Below are positions 1 to 7,486 of a stretch of DNA of 64,000 nt, piece by piece. Numbering within the stretch: the stretch's first letter is position 1; every line of letters starts with the position of its first letter. This DNA is from CAJWKT01 sp964465375 (GTDB lineage: Bacteria > Pseudomonadota > Gammaproteobacteria > Steroidobacterales > Rariloculaceae): positions 19,927-83,926 of the forward strand of contig CAYXIJ010000007.1 of the NCBI GenBank assembly GCA_964465375.1. Reading direction: 5' to 3'. Under the pieces are notes generated by a model. The model made no database searches, had not been told where the DNA came from, and was given only the letters and a program-made list of their open reading frames with translations. Position numbers and translations under genes: made by a program.

Positions 1-1408
1 GTAACCCATCAGGTGTGAACCCACAAGGTACGGAGATGGCGGGCAATCCAGTGCAAGTGATGGCATAACAAGTCGCCATCCAATCGATATAGGTTTCCAT
101 GGGAATACCATTGATCTCTCTTATCCAATCAATTTCCACTGAGAACGGCGCAACCTGGGAAACGGGCAGAACCAGAAAATCATATTTTTCCAGGAAGGAT
201 GCAACACGCCTGTAAAGTTCGGTGCGCTGGGCCTCTGCTTCAGCAATATCCCGACTTGTGAGATTGAGCCCTTGCTCTATATTCCAAACGACGGTGTCTT
301 TGAGGAGACCCTGATGCTGTTTATATTCATCGCGTAAATTTGAAGCGTAACTAGCTGCTCGTAGCGTTTGAAAAATTTTATCCGCTCCCGAAAAATCTGG
401 CTCGCCATTTTCTGTTCGACAACCAAGATCTTCAAATGTACTACGGGAAGCATTACAGACTTCATTAACTGCGGGCTCCACGCTATAGAGACCTAAATTC
501 TCACTCCAAGCAATTGTCGTACCTTGAAAGTCCCTTGCTAAAGGACTGAGAAATTCATCTCCTGGTTCCAGGAGAGAAATAGGATCACGAAAATCGGGGC
601 CTGCCATTACCGACATCAGCAAAGCCACATCAAGTACTGTCCTCGCCATGGGACCTTGTACCGGCAAGGTATTCCATGCCCGGGTGGCCAAGCGCGGTAT
701 TCGTCCTGGAGAAGGCCGAAACCCGACAACATTACAAAAACTTGCAGGATTGCGCAGGGAACCACCAAGATCACTCCCGTCAGCAAGAGGTACCATCCCG
801 CAAGCCAAAGCTACCGCTGCACCACCACTACTTCCACCGCAGGTCTTGGAAAGATCATAGGGATTGCGCGTCACTCCAAAAACCTCGTTGTATGTCTGGG
901 AACCCGCGCCGAATTCGGGTGTGTTGGTTTTGCCAATAATTATCGCGCCAGCTTTCTTCAGTCTCTCCACAAACAACTCATCGGTTTCAGGCACAAAATT
1001 TTTATAGATTGGAGAGCCGAAGGTTGTACGTATTCCGCTGGTCAGAGCCAAGTCTTTAACCGCAAAGGGAAATCCATGCAAAAGTCCTGGCACTTGTCCT
1101 TTATTGAGCAAGCTGTCTGCATTGCGAGCTTCTGTAAGCAACTCATGTCTAGGCCGTAGTGTTGGAATTGCATTGACCAGCGGATTCAACCGTTCAATCT
1201 GATCAAGAAAAAACTCCATGACCTCGACTGCAGTCACCTCTCGGCTGCGGAGCATGCGCGCCAATATATTCGCATCAACAAAGTTCAAATTGTTCAATTC
1301 TTGAGCTCTCGCTTCTCCGCCAGTCATACCACCCACCATTACCGCTGACAATCCTGACAAAAAACGCCGCCGTGACAAGTTTCTCTGTGGTTTTATAGTA
1401 GCTTCCAC
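1..1408 (-). CDS. Amidase-signature family hydrolase, Tat-exported, C-terminus beyond window edge
   Basis: Reading the minus strand from a GTG at 1408 gives an open frame with no stop to base 1. The N-terminus carries a twin-arginine signal (SRRRFLSG, residues 12-19) and a hydrophobic stretch ending ARA, so export by Tat is likely. The Ser-cisSer-Lys amidase triad is visible: Lys118 in FAVKDL, GGSSGG at 191-196 and Ser217 in GSDLGGS. These enzymes hydrolyse a carboxamide C-N bond; the substrate cannot be read from sequence, and a secreted location argues against a GatA role. No in-frame ATG exists before residue 24, and a GGGGGAGGG purine run precedes the GTG, which supports that start. The gene starts 29 nt after the selenoprotein gene upstream and is probably co-transcribed with it. 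About 470 residues are present and the C-terminus is missing. Confidence 0.88.
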   Translation of the reverse strand, partial: MEATIKPQRNLSRRRFLSGLSAVMVGGMTGGEARAQELNNLNFVDANILARMLRSREVTAVEVMEFFLDQIERLNPLVNAIPTLRPRHELLTEARNADSLLNKGQVPGLLHGFPFAVKDLALTSGIRTTFGSPIYKNFVPETDELFVERLKKAGAIIIGKTNTPEFGAGSQTYNEVFGVTRNPYDLSKTCGGSSGGAAVALACGMVPLADGSDLGGSLRNPASFCNVVGFRPSPGRIPRLATRAWNTLPVQGPMARTVLDVALLMSVMAGPDFRDPISLLEPGDEFLSPLARDFQGTTIAWSENLGLYSVEPAVNEVCNASRSTFEDLGCRTENGEPDFSGADKIFQTLRAASYASNLRDEYKQHQGLLKDTVVWNIEQGLNLTSRDIAEAEAQRTELYRRVASFLEKYDFLVLPVSQVAPFSVEIDWIREINGIPMETYIDWMATCYAITCTGLPAISVPCGFTPDGL

Positions 1409-1437
1409 GGAACCAACAGGCCCTCCCCCTCTCCCAT

Positions 1438-1671
1438 CTAAGGTATATCTGGTAGCTCGCCTAAGAGAGTAAAAATCTCTGAAGTCTCTGGAAAGCGGTT
1501 TTCCTTATGTTTAGAGAATATCAGCTGACCATTTGCAACAACGTCAAACACCCCGCCCCCACCCCTGATGAGCTCAATATCGGCCCCAAGTTGGCCTGCG
1601 AGCTCAGCCTCCAAACTGGAAGCCCTAGGTAGGTAATTTCACTTTTCACAGTATTTGATCAAAATCTTCAT
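1438..1671 (-). CDS. SelW-like (Rdx family) selenoprotein with in-frame UGA = selenocysteine
   Basis: From ATG 1671 the frame reads MKILIKYCEKU, where U is a TGA at 1641-1639, and continues to a TAG at 1440-1438 for 77 residues. The family pattern runs through the whole frame on both sides of the TGA: YC-x-x-U followed by NYLPRA, then LEAEL, an ELIRGGGGVFDV strand, the LIFSK segment and RFPE. Rdx/SelW proteins are thioredoxin-fold redox proteins with a CxxC or CxxU motif, and the TGA falls exactly on the second Cys/Sec position. A hairpin of bacterial SECIS geometry lies just downstream of the TGA (1623-1607). A purine-rich stretch (GAGAGAAGA) precedes the ATG. The amidase gene follows after 29 nt. 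Conventional gene calling would miss this gene because the TGA comes at codon 11. The redox partner is unknown. The sel machinery must lie outside the window. Confidence 0.88.
1607..1641 (-). promoter_or_regulatory. Candidate bacterial SECIS element (UGA plus downstream hairpin)
   Basis: The UGA occupies 1641-1639. Fifteen nucleotides later GCUUCC (1623-1618) can pair with GGAGGC (1612-1607), with one U-G wobble, around an AGUUU loop (1617-1613). The apical loop starts 21 nt after the UGA and has a G among its first two bases, as described for bacterial SECIS elements read by SelB. The fold was drawn by hand with no energy calculation. Confidence 0.7.
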
Positions 1672-1798
1672 ATAGATCTTCTCTCGTCTTCCCTAACCTT
1701 AACTCTGCGCAAGTAGAAAAACCAACTAACTAAACTCACCATTTATTCCAGTTTAATTTCAATGCACACCACTCCTAACCATTAGCGGCGGTGGACAC

Positions 1799-2134
1799 CT
1801 AATCCGAGTCGGGGCCTCGGGGCCCACCAAAGTGCCTAGAACTATTTCCCTCGGCTGATTTAAGCGGCATTGTATGCTTATATAATACAAACACAGCAAT
1901 CCCCACCAGCAAAGGTATTGGATTGAGTATTGTAATGGCGCCCAGCACAGAGCCGAGTATCAAAAATGCCTCGATAAGCCCATGTATTCCAGGAAATTTC
2001 CTGGAGCGCCCAACTAGAGTACCGCAAGAAATACACCGGACAACAAAGAGTAAACTCAGAAACCTATTAATACTCTGCTCTGAACAGGCTGGACAAATAC
2101 ATTTCAAAACACTCATAGTCGCGTATGATGTCAC
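1799..2134 (-). CDS. Small membrane protein with N-terminal zinc-ribbon-like cysteines
   Basis: The product has up to 111 residues. Two Cys pairs, CPAC (14-17) and CISC (34-37), are spaced like a small zinc ribbon and are followed by a hydrophobic segment that looks like one or two membrane spans (about 52-85) and a polar Gly/Pro/Asp tail. The first codon of the longest frame is GTG at 2134; an ATG at 2116 (MSVLKC) is an equally plausible start and neither has a clear ribosome site. I do not recognise the family. It is divergent from the small membrane protein gene at 2271 and convergent with nothing, lying upstream of the selenoprotein gene on the same strand. Confidence 0.5.
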   Translation of the reverse strand: MTSYATMSVLKCICPACSEQSINRFLSLLFVVRCISCGTLVGRSRKFPGIHGLIEAFLILGSVLGAITILNPIPLLVGIAVFVLYKHTMPLKSAEGNSSRHFGGPRGPDSD

Positions 2135-2270
2135 CTGAAAACAAGCAAGCCAAACAAAATAGTTATAATGATGCGGTCCTAACTGTGATTAAGTGGGGCC
2201 TACTCAGATAACTTGAGACTTGCCGCTCATAGGAAAAATTGATGTTTTGGTTTTTTTGGGAGCAAAGTAC

Positions 2271-2480
2271 ATGACATTGTGGAAAATTATTTCAGTATCA
2301 ACCATCTCGGCAATACTGCTATTGGGATCAATTTTTGCTAACGCCCAAGGAGTTGCAGATCAATTAACTGACAGTATGACTTCAGGCATTAATCTCGCTG
2401 CCTTAAGCTTTCTGATCTCAACTGGATCATACCTTATGGCCATCTACATCCTTTCGAAAGTACTGAAACGGTTTGTTTAA
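2271..2480 (+). CDS. Small membrane/secreted hypothetical protein
   Basis: The product has 69 residues from ATG 2271, which has a GGGAGC ribosome site 6-8 nt upstream; a TTG at 2220 would extend it by 17 residues but fits less well. Residues 5-25 form a signal-peptide-like hydrophobic stretch ending ANAQ, and residues 40-62 form a second hydrophobic segment followed by KVLKRFV. It may be a single-span protein after signal cleavage or a two-span inner membrane protein. A TATAAT sequence at 2164-2169 could be its -10 box. No family is recognised. Confidence 0.45.
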   Translation: MTLWKIISVSTISAILLLGSIFANAQGVADQLTDSMTSGINLAALSFLISTGSYLMAIYILSKVLKRFV

Positions 2481-2837
2481 AAAAATTTCCAAGCCAATCA
2501 ATTTCATAAATGCATGCTCTTCTTTGTCTTTGAAAGAAACTTAACCAGTCAGGCTTTACTTTTCGCACTTAAAGGAACGGTGCCAACGTAACAGAAAACA
2601 CTAAAGGAGAGGGAGTTGGCTACCGGATCTATGCCACTGAGTCAGAGGCGCCGAAGACGGCATTGATTTTGGGGCGGATTAGGAAGACTCGGCCAAGCTA
2701 AAGCATAAGCACCGTTACTTCTCGGTCAGAACGATAGACTCTTCCACCAGCTCAATAGCACATTCCTTTTCTTCTCTTTCTCTTTGCTCATCCGAAGACA
2801 GCAGATGTTATCACCGCTGGTATTGTTGTGGTGGGTG
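2481..2837. other. 357-bp region without a confident gene
   Basis: Two short open frames without good starts lie here. One is on the plus strand, about 2575-2700, reading GEGVGYRIYATESEAPK and ending at TAA. The other is on the minus strand, about 2727-2806, containing the acidic run EQREREEKECAIELVEES. Neither has a start codon with a ribosome site or a recognisable family. They may be remnants. Nothing else was seen. Confidence 0.3.
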
Positions 2838-3692
2838 TTATGTTGGTGAGAACAGACTCGTCATCAAGGCAGTCAGCGTCAATACACTCACAATAAGACA
2901 CCATTCCACGGCAACGGATCGGCGAAATGAAATCAGAGAGGCGCCCCTTCCGGCCGCGATCGCTGGACTAAAGCGCCATTTGTTAAGGGCAGCGAGACCC
3001 ATCAGCAAACCGAATCCTGCCACCTTAGCGACGAGTGAGAGGCCGTATGCCGTCCACAGATTGTTCAGCTCCTCCAATAGGAAAATCGACATTACCAATC
3101 CGGCGATGAAGATAATTGGCACCAGCCATGCAGCGATCGACGAAAACTCCTCTATAACTAATGCAATCTCCTTGGCTGACTCTCGTGCCGATGCCATATA
3201 GAGAGGTAGGAGAGCACCAAACCAAAAAGCGATGATCAGCAAATGGATGACTAATAACGCGACTAAAACCCAGCGTTGATCGTGCGCGGCCGTGTGCCCC
3301 ATTACCCCAAAGGAAACAACAACGAGCGTCGCACCAATAAGGCTGACTGCCTCTCCCAAACGATTCAGCTTTAACAATCCGAGTACCAGCATCACGAGCC
3401 CAAGGATCCTGATAGCGTTTGTCGCGCCAACGTCTGAGGTCAAGAGCATTACCTGCAAAGAACCATCGAACATCCCGGAAAAAGACCCTGTCATTCGTGC
3501 GGGCTGCATCAAATGATGGGCGACCGTAAAAAATCCACCCACGACTGCAACATCTGTGCCAAGCGAACGAACGGCGTTCGTGGATCTTACGAGGCTCCCT
3601 CCGAAAAGCCACAGAAACATTGCCACGCCAGCCGCCTGCAAGACAGTTACAAAACTGACAGCGCGCAAGCCGATTGCAACAATATCAACCAT
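2838..3692 (-). CDS. copD: Copper resistance protein CopD (inner-membrane)
   Basis: A 284-residue polytopic protein with about eight hydrophobic segments, matching the CopD/PcoD/YcnJ family of copper-import or copper-tolerance membrane proteins that work with periplasmic CopC. The chosen ATG (MVDIVAIGLRAVSF) has GGAG five bases upstream; a frame extending to 3803 would overlap copC and adds a poor, Cys- and Arg-rich N-terminus. It starts 41 nt after the copC stop, so the two form one operon. His residues lie in or near membrane segments (for example AHHLM and MGHTAAHDQ), as expected for Cu handling. No copA or copB lies beside it. Confidence 0.85.
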   Translation of the reverse strand: MVDIVAIGLRAVSFVTVLQAAGVAMFLWLFGGSLVRSTNAVRSLGTDVAVVGGFFTVAHHLMQPARMTGSFSGMFDGSLQVMLLTSDVGATNAIRILGLVMLVLGLLKLNRLGEAVSLIGATLVVVSFGVMGHTAAHDQRWVLVALLVIHLLIIAFWFGALLPLYMASARESAKEIALVIEEFSSIAAWLVPIIFIAGLVMSIFLLEELNNLWTAYGLSLVAKVAGFGLLMGLAALNKWRFSPAIAAGRGASLISFRRSVAVEWCLIVSVLTLTALMTSLFSPT

Positions 3693-3733
3693 CACGCTCC
3701 AAAAGCATTTCAACCATCGGCTGGCTAATACTT

Positions 3734-4081
3734 CTAGGCGTCGGCAACAGTGAAACGGAATTCGCCCGAGACGATGTGGGTATCTGCCCCGACAGCACGC
3801 CAACTCACGATGTACTCTCCGGGTGATAGGTCTGAAACACCGACCGCAAACCGTTCGTCTGGCTCACCCGGCAATTCCAACGCTTGTTCTGCGCCTCCGC
3901 CTTCACGAATAGACACCGCCGTTAGTGTGACAGCCTCGGAAAAACCTAAAACGATCTCCTCCGGCGCAACTGTTACTACAACCCCATCAGCTGGAATAGA
4001 CTCCGACAGATAAGTGTGCGCCTGGCCCTGGAGGGCGAACAGCCCAACAGTACTGAGTAAGACCAACTTTAATTTTCTCAT
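3734..4081 (-). CDS. copC: Periplasmic copper-binding protein CopC
   Basis: A 115-residue CopC-domain protein with a signal peptide ending QA before His22, which becomes the N-terminal His of the mature protein, the usual Cu(II) ligand. The C-terminal GADTHIVSGEFRFTV segment is the conserved CopC signature and supplies the Asp and His ligands. It hands copper to, or takes it from, the CopD membrane protein encoded next. A GGAG ribosome site lies 7-8 nt before the ATG. Upstream, TATACAT could be a -10 box, and an 11-bp palindrome (CTACAAAGTAG) lies between it and the ribosome site; no regulator gene is adjacent. Confidence 0.88.
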   Translation of the reverse strand: MRKLKLVLLSTVGLFALQGQAHTYLSESIPADGVVVTVAPEEIVLGFSEAVTLTAVSIREGGGAEQALELPGEPDERFAVGVSDLSPGEYIVSWRAVGADTHIVSGEFRFTVADA

Positions 4082-4436
4082 ACGAGTCTCCTATCCATAA
4101 GATTGCTACTTTGTAGTATCTGTATGTATACCCTTGCCCAACCAATTCTTCGCCATTCTCGTGTTCCTCAGTCAATATTGTCTAGAACCAAACCCGAAAC
4201 CCAACGAAAAAGAGACTAATAATCAGCGATCGAAAAATACGGTGCGAAACCTCGAATAGAGAGGACTGCCCAATCCTCGTCACAAATATCACGAATACGC
4301 TAATGATTCGCATAGGCAATATACGTGGATTTTTCGATCGCTGAGCGCAAATTAGAGGCAAATGTCCTTAATTCGGTATCCTTCGAAAATGATAGTTAAA
4401 GGGTGTTCACAAAGAACGAGCATTTCCCCAAATAAG
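4082..4436. other. 355-bp intergenic region upstream of copC
   Basis: This holds the copC leader at its left end, a pair of long inverted repeats (4223-4238 and 4329-4344) in the middle, and at its right end the readable remnant of the oxidoreductase C-terminus (4368-4436). No complete gene was found. Confidence 0.6.
4223..4344. repeat. 16-bp perfect inverted repeats enclosing about 90 bp
   Basis: TCAGCGATCGAAAAAT at 4223-4238 is repeated exactly in inverted orientation at 4329-4344. The 90-bp interior has further short complementarities but no open frame. No target duplication flanks it. It may be a small non-autonomous element or a transcribed hairpin or terminator structure; the sequence alone does not decide. 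Confidence 0.6.
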
Positions 4437-5084
4437 CTACAAACCCTCCACAACATGAGCGTATCGAATTGGGCCAAGATCAACCGCCTCCAGTCCCATG
4501 CCTTCGATAATTGCCACTACTGTATCTTTTGCACCTTGATCACTGCCCACCAAGGGTACGGTAACGGGACCACCTGAAGAAGCGGGATCGACCATCGTCT
4601 CCCAGCTCATCGTATTAAATGCCTTTACAACCTTGGCTTCGGGCACCATGGCCTGAATTATCTCTGCATTGGATGACGCAACGGCATAGTCTCGCAAACC
4701 ATCGCTTGATATCACCCTTGGATTAGTAGGATCAATAACGATCTTGCCTGAAAGATCGCCCAGGTTGGGCAATACCTCCTGAACGGCATTCCATGGTACC
4801 GCGAGAACAACTATGTCGGCTTGGGCTGATGCTGTCGCTTGGTCTGTCGCCAAAGCATCATTACCAGTACGTAACAACAGTTCTCTTACTGCAGGTCGAT
4901 CTGGGTTACGAGAGCCATATATAATTCGATGTCCCAATGCTGCAAATTCTGGTCCCAGCGCACTAGCCACTTTACCAGTACCAATCATTGCCACAGTCTC
5001 TGCGACTACCGGTGCCACACCAACACTTCCTATCGCAACAAGTGAGCTAATAATCAGTGCCAGAAAACTTCTAGAAAATAACAT
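4437..5084 (-). CDS. Secreted F420-dependent NADP oxidoreductase-like protein, C-terminally truncated
   Basis: From ATG 5084 (MLFSRSFLALIIS) the product has a signal peptide to about residue 28, then the Rossmann motif MIGTGKVASALG, RNPDRP for NADP phosphate contact, and an FNTMSW segment typical of the NADP oxidoreductase coenzyme F420-dependent family. Gammaproteobacterial members with a signal peptide exist but their physiological electron carrier is not established. The frame ends at TAG 4439-4437 after HVVEGL; the same frame then continues as LIWGNARSL, a TGA, and TPFNYHFRRIPN before TAA at 4368, which looks like the missing conserved tail. The gene may therefore be a recent truncation or an early pseudogene. 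Upstream ATGs at 5120 and 5192 exist, but they put the signal peptide internally. Confidence 0.7.
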   Translation of the reverse strand: MLFSRSFLALIISSLVAIGSVGVAPVVAETVAMIGTGKVASALGPEFAALGHRIIYGSRNPDRPAVRELLLRTGNDALATDQATASAQADIVVLAVPWNAVQEVLPNLGDLSGKIVIDPTNPRVISSDGLRDYAVASSNAEIIQAMVPEAKVVKAFNTMSWETMVDPASSGGPVTVPLVGSDQGAKDTVVAIIEGMGLEAVDLGPIRYAHVVEGL

Positions 5085-5208
5085 GACGTTCAATCCGATA
5101 GCTACCAGAGGAAAAGTCATTATGCCAAATGAGGTTACAGGAAAATAGAAACTCCCCAAAATCACCGCGGATCTTGGGCTCAAAGGTAACATCAGTTCTA
5201 AATATAAA

Positions 5209-5231
5209 TACCCCTAGGTAAACTAGGTGTA
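5209..5231. promoter_or_regulatory. 23-bp near-palindrome upstream of the CDF exporter, candidate operator
   Basis: TACCCCTAGGTAAACTAGGTGTA matches its own reverse complement at 19 of 22 paired positions or better (half-site TACNCCTAG). It lies 27 bp before the ATG of the cation exporter gene in an AT-rich stretch, between two divergent genes. A palindrome of this size in front of a metal exporter suggests a MerR- or ArsR-type metal sensor, but no regulator is encoded here. Confidence 0.45.
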
Positions 5232-5257
5232 CTAGTGCTGAGTAGAATTTGATATCC

Positions 5258-6151
5258 ATGAATCACACCCACCACGCTGGCATAGAAAACGACAGGCGAT
5301 TACTTGCCGCTGTTAGCGTCAATGTCTTATTAACACTGGCACAAGTGATTGGGGGAATCATTTCGGGTAGCTTATCTTTGATTGCTGATGCCCTTCACAA
5401 CTTTAGTGACGCCGCATCCTTGGGTATTGCGCTGTTCGCACGAAAAATTAGTCGTAAACCCCCTGATGAATTCAAAACTTTCGGTTACAAACGAGCCGAA
5501 ATTGTTGCTGCCCTTATAAACCTTACTCTATTAGTTGTTATTAGTCTCTACTTAATCTATGAAGCGGCTTGGAGGCTGCTAGAACCGCAAACAATAACAG
5601 CCTGGATTGTTATTTTTGTGGCTACTGTTGCTTTAATTGTGGATACCTTTACCGCGTTAATTACCTACAGCATGTCAAAAGGTAGTATGAATATGAAGGC
5701 GGCATTTCTACACAATCTCTCAGATGCCTTAGTTTCAGTCGGAGTAATTATTTCTGGTGGGTTAATCCTACTCTACAGTTGGTACTGGGTAGACACATTG
5801 TTGACGTTTGCGATTGCTGGTTTTGTGCTGTGGCAGGGCTTACTTATGCTGCCAAAAACCATCCATTTACTAATGGAAGGTACTCCAGAAAACTTATCCA
5901 TAGAAACCATTAAAAAAAGACTAGAAACTGAAGATGGTGTACAAAATGTCCACCACATTCATCTTTGGCATTTGGATGAGAGTCGCATCGCCCTGGAGGC
6001 TCATGTTGTGGTCACCGCACAGAACTTGGAGGATGTCGAGATCCTTAAAGGAGCTCTAAAACAAATGCTAAAGGAAGATTTTGCGATCAGTCACTCCACC
6101 CTAGAATTTGAAGCCTCGACAGGTGGCAGTTGCGCTGAAACTAGCGCTTAA
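5258..6151 (+). CDS. Cation diffusion facilitator (CzcD/ZitB-type) metal exporter
   Basis: A 297-residue protein with six membrane spans and the paired HxxxD metal sites of zinc-type CDF transporters: HNFSD (His47, Asp51) in span 2 and HNLSD in span 5. A His-rich N-terminus (MNHTHH) and a C-terminal cytosolic domain (about 205-290, with HHIHLWHLDESRIALEAH) complete the CzcD subfamily pattern. It should export Zn2+, Cd2+ or Co2+ in exchange for protons. ATG 5258 is preferred over the TTG at 5249. It stands alone between a divergent oxidoreductase gene and a downstream hydrolase gene, with a palindromic candidate operator 27 bp upstream. Confidence 0.92.
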   Translation: MNHTHHAGIENDRRLLAAVSVNVLLTLAQVIGGIISGSLSLIADALHNFSDAASLGIALFARKISRKPPDEFKTFGYKRAEIVAALINLTLLVVISLYLIYEAAWRLLEPQTITAWIVIFVATVALIVDTFTALITYSMSKGSMNMKAAFLHNLSDALVSVGVIISGGLILLYSWYWVDTLLTFAIAGFVLWQGLLMLPKTIHLLMEGTPENLSIETIKKRLETEDGVQNVHHIHLWHLDESRIALEAHVVVTAQNLEDVEILKGALKQMLKEDFAISHSTLEFEASTGGSCAETSA

Positions 6152-6238
6152 GTATTTATGAGATGATAGGACCGCGAGTGCCGTATATATACAATTTGTG
6201 TAATATCTTTCAACGAAATCAAAAAACGGAGCAGAGCC

Positions 6239-7213
6239 GTGTACGAAAAATTTCTTAGTATTGCTACCCTTGCGACAATATTTATTTTGCCTGTGACAAC
6301 AAACGCTCAAGGAGGCTTTCTGCTTGGCACAGAAACCATTGCGGACTCGGACTTTCCGGTTGCGTATTACATGGTTGAGACCGTTGATGGTCTTTACGTT
6401 CCCGTGGGTTTACGCAAGCCCAGCGGTAGCGGTCCATTTCCTATTGTTGTTTTCGCTTCCGGCAATGGCGGGGGTGGCCTGGGTTGGGTAAAAAACTCAA
6501 GTCATAACAGGGGCTGGACCCTGGACCGCTTCCTTGATGCCGGTTATGCAGTGGTTTGGATGCGCTACCGCGCGGAAGTTGAACTCGGATTCAACAAAAA
6601 TGAGCGGCTAATTAAGGGTGGCCGACAGGGCATGCAAATGTTCAACCGTGGGCCCCTCGAGATCGATGACGAAATTTCAATTGTTGAATTCTTGAAGACC
6701 CTGCCTTTTGTAAATCCGAATCAGGTTGTCCATGTGGGTATGAGTCACGGCGGAGAGATGGCCATGAAGATTACCTCCCAATACCACGGACTAGCAGCTG
6801 CTGTCGCTAATGAGCCCGCCTCCCATGAATTTCTCGGCCTCACTCCGGACGAAACAGCGTTCATCACTGAAGACACTGGGATGTGGAACATTGAAGAAAT
6901 GCAGATGCGCGATGCTGAAGCAACCCGTAACCGGATTAATCTGGATCTCGCACTGGAACGCGTAAGTACAATTACCACACCGATCCTCGTACATGGTCGC
7001 CATGATGATCACCTGCAGGGTATCTTCCGCCTCACCTACGAAGTATTAACCGAGGCGGGCAAAGAAACCGCCTGGAAATCCTATGATCATGATGCACACG
7101 GGTTCATATATGTAAGCCGAAACGAGGATGGTCAATACCGCCCGGATCCAATTCAAGTTGAAGTGGTGGAAGACACTATCGCGTGGCTTGATAATCAACT
7201 AAAAACTAAATAA
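6239..7213 (+). CDS. Secreted alpha/beta hydrolase (dienelactone hydrolase/peptidase S9-like)
   Basis: A 324-residue protein with a signal peptide (cleavage after TTNAQ, about residue 24), an oxyanion-loop GNGGGG (75-80) and the nucleophile elbow GMSHGG with Ser169. HGRHDDH (Asp256/257) and DAHGF (His287) fit the other two triad members. The fold resembles dienelactone hydrolases and prolyl-oligopeptidase-type esterases; the substrate is unknown. The start is GTG at 6239, with ACGGAG placed 7 nt upstream. It is a single gene, followed by 108 bp and a tRNA. Confidence 0.8.
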   Translation: MYEKFLSIATLATIFILPVTTNAQGGFLLGTETIADSDFPVAYYMVETVDGLYVPVGLRKPSGSGPFPIVVFASGNGGGGLGWVKNSSHNRGWTLDRFLDAGYAVVWMRYRAEVELGFNKNERLIKGGRQGMQMFNRGPLEIDDEISIVEFLKTLPFVNPNQVVHVGMSHGGEMAMKITSQYHGLAAAVANEPASHEFLGLTPDETAFITEDTGMWNIEEMQMRDAEATRNRINLDLALERVSTITTPILVHGRHDDHLQGIFRLTYEVLTEAGKETAWKSYDHDAHGFIYVSRNEDGQYRPDPIQVEVVEDTIAWLDNQLKTK

Positions 7214-7321
7214 ATGAAAAAATAGCCGGAGGGATACTCTCTAGTGCTCTACTGGAACAGAAAAATTACTTTCAGCTGGTTTCCAGAGGAAAATTAGATG
7301 TAGGTTTTTGTTTTACATGTT

Positions 7322-7398
7322 GCGCCCGTAGCTCAGTTGGATAGAGTGTGCGGCTACGAACCGCAAGGTCGGGAGTTCGAATCTCTCCGGGCGCGCCA
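7322..7398 (+). tRNA. tRNA-Arg (anticodon ACG)
   Basis: A full cloverleaf: acceptor stem GCGCCCG pairing with CGGGCGC (7388-7394), D-loop AGCTCAGTTGGATAGAG, anticodon stem TGCGG/CCGCA around CTACGAA with anticodon ACG at 7356-7358, T-arm GGGAGTTCGAATCTCTC, discriminator G and encoded CCA at 7396-7398. A34 would be edited to inosine by TadA to read CGU, CGC and CGA. Confidence 0.97.
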
Positions 7399-7486
7399 AC
7401 TGAAGCAGGATGTCCCACATATATTGTTGTTTCATGCGCTGCGCATTTCCTATTTAGATACAGACATGAGGCATAGGAGACTACCC

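Noticed and set aside
648..1159. Three overlapping plus-strand frames of 70-167 residues
   Set aside because: They are the opposite-strand shadow of the amidase gene, with no family pattern; the minus-strand frame carries the full catalytic triad.
3025..3612. Minus-strand 195-residue frame within the copD locus
   Set aside because: Lies in another frame of copD; its composition (many Arg, Cys, Trp) is that of a shadow frame, while copD shows clean membrane spans.
4407..4409. TGA in the oxidoreductase tail as a second selenocysteine codon
   Set aside because: A TAG stands 27 bp upstream in the same frame, the residue is not at a redox site, and no suitable hairpin follows it.
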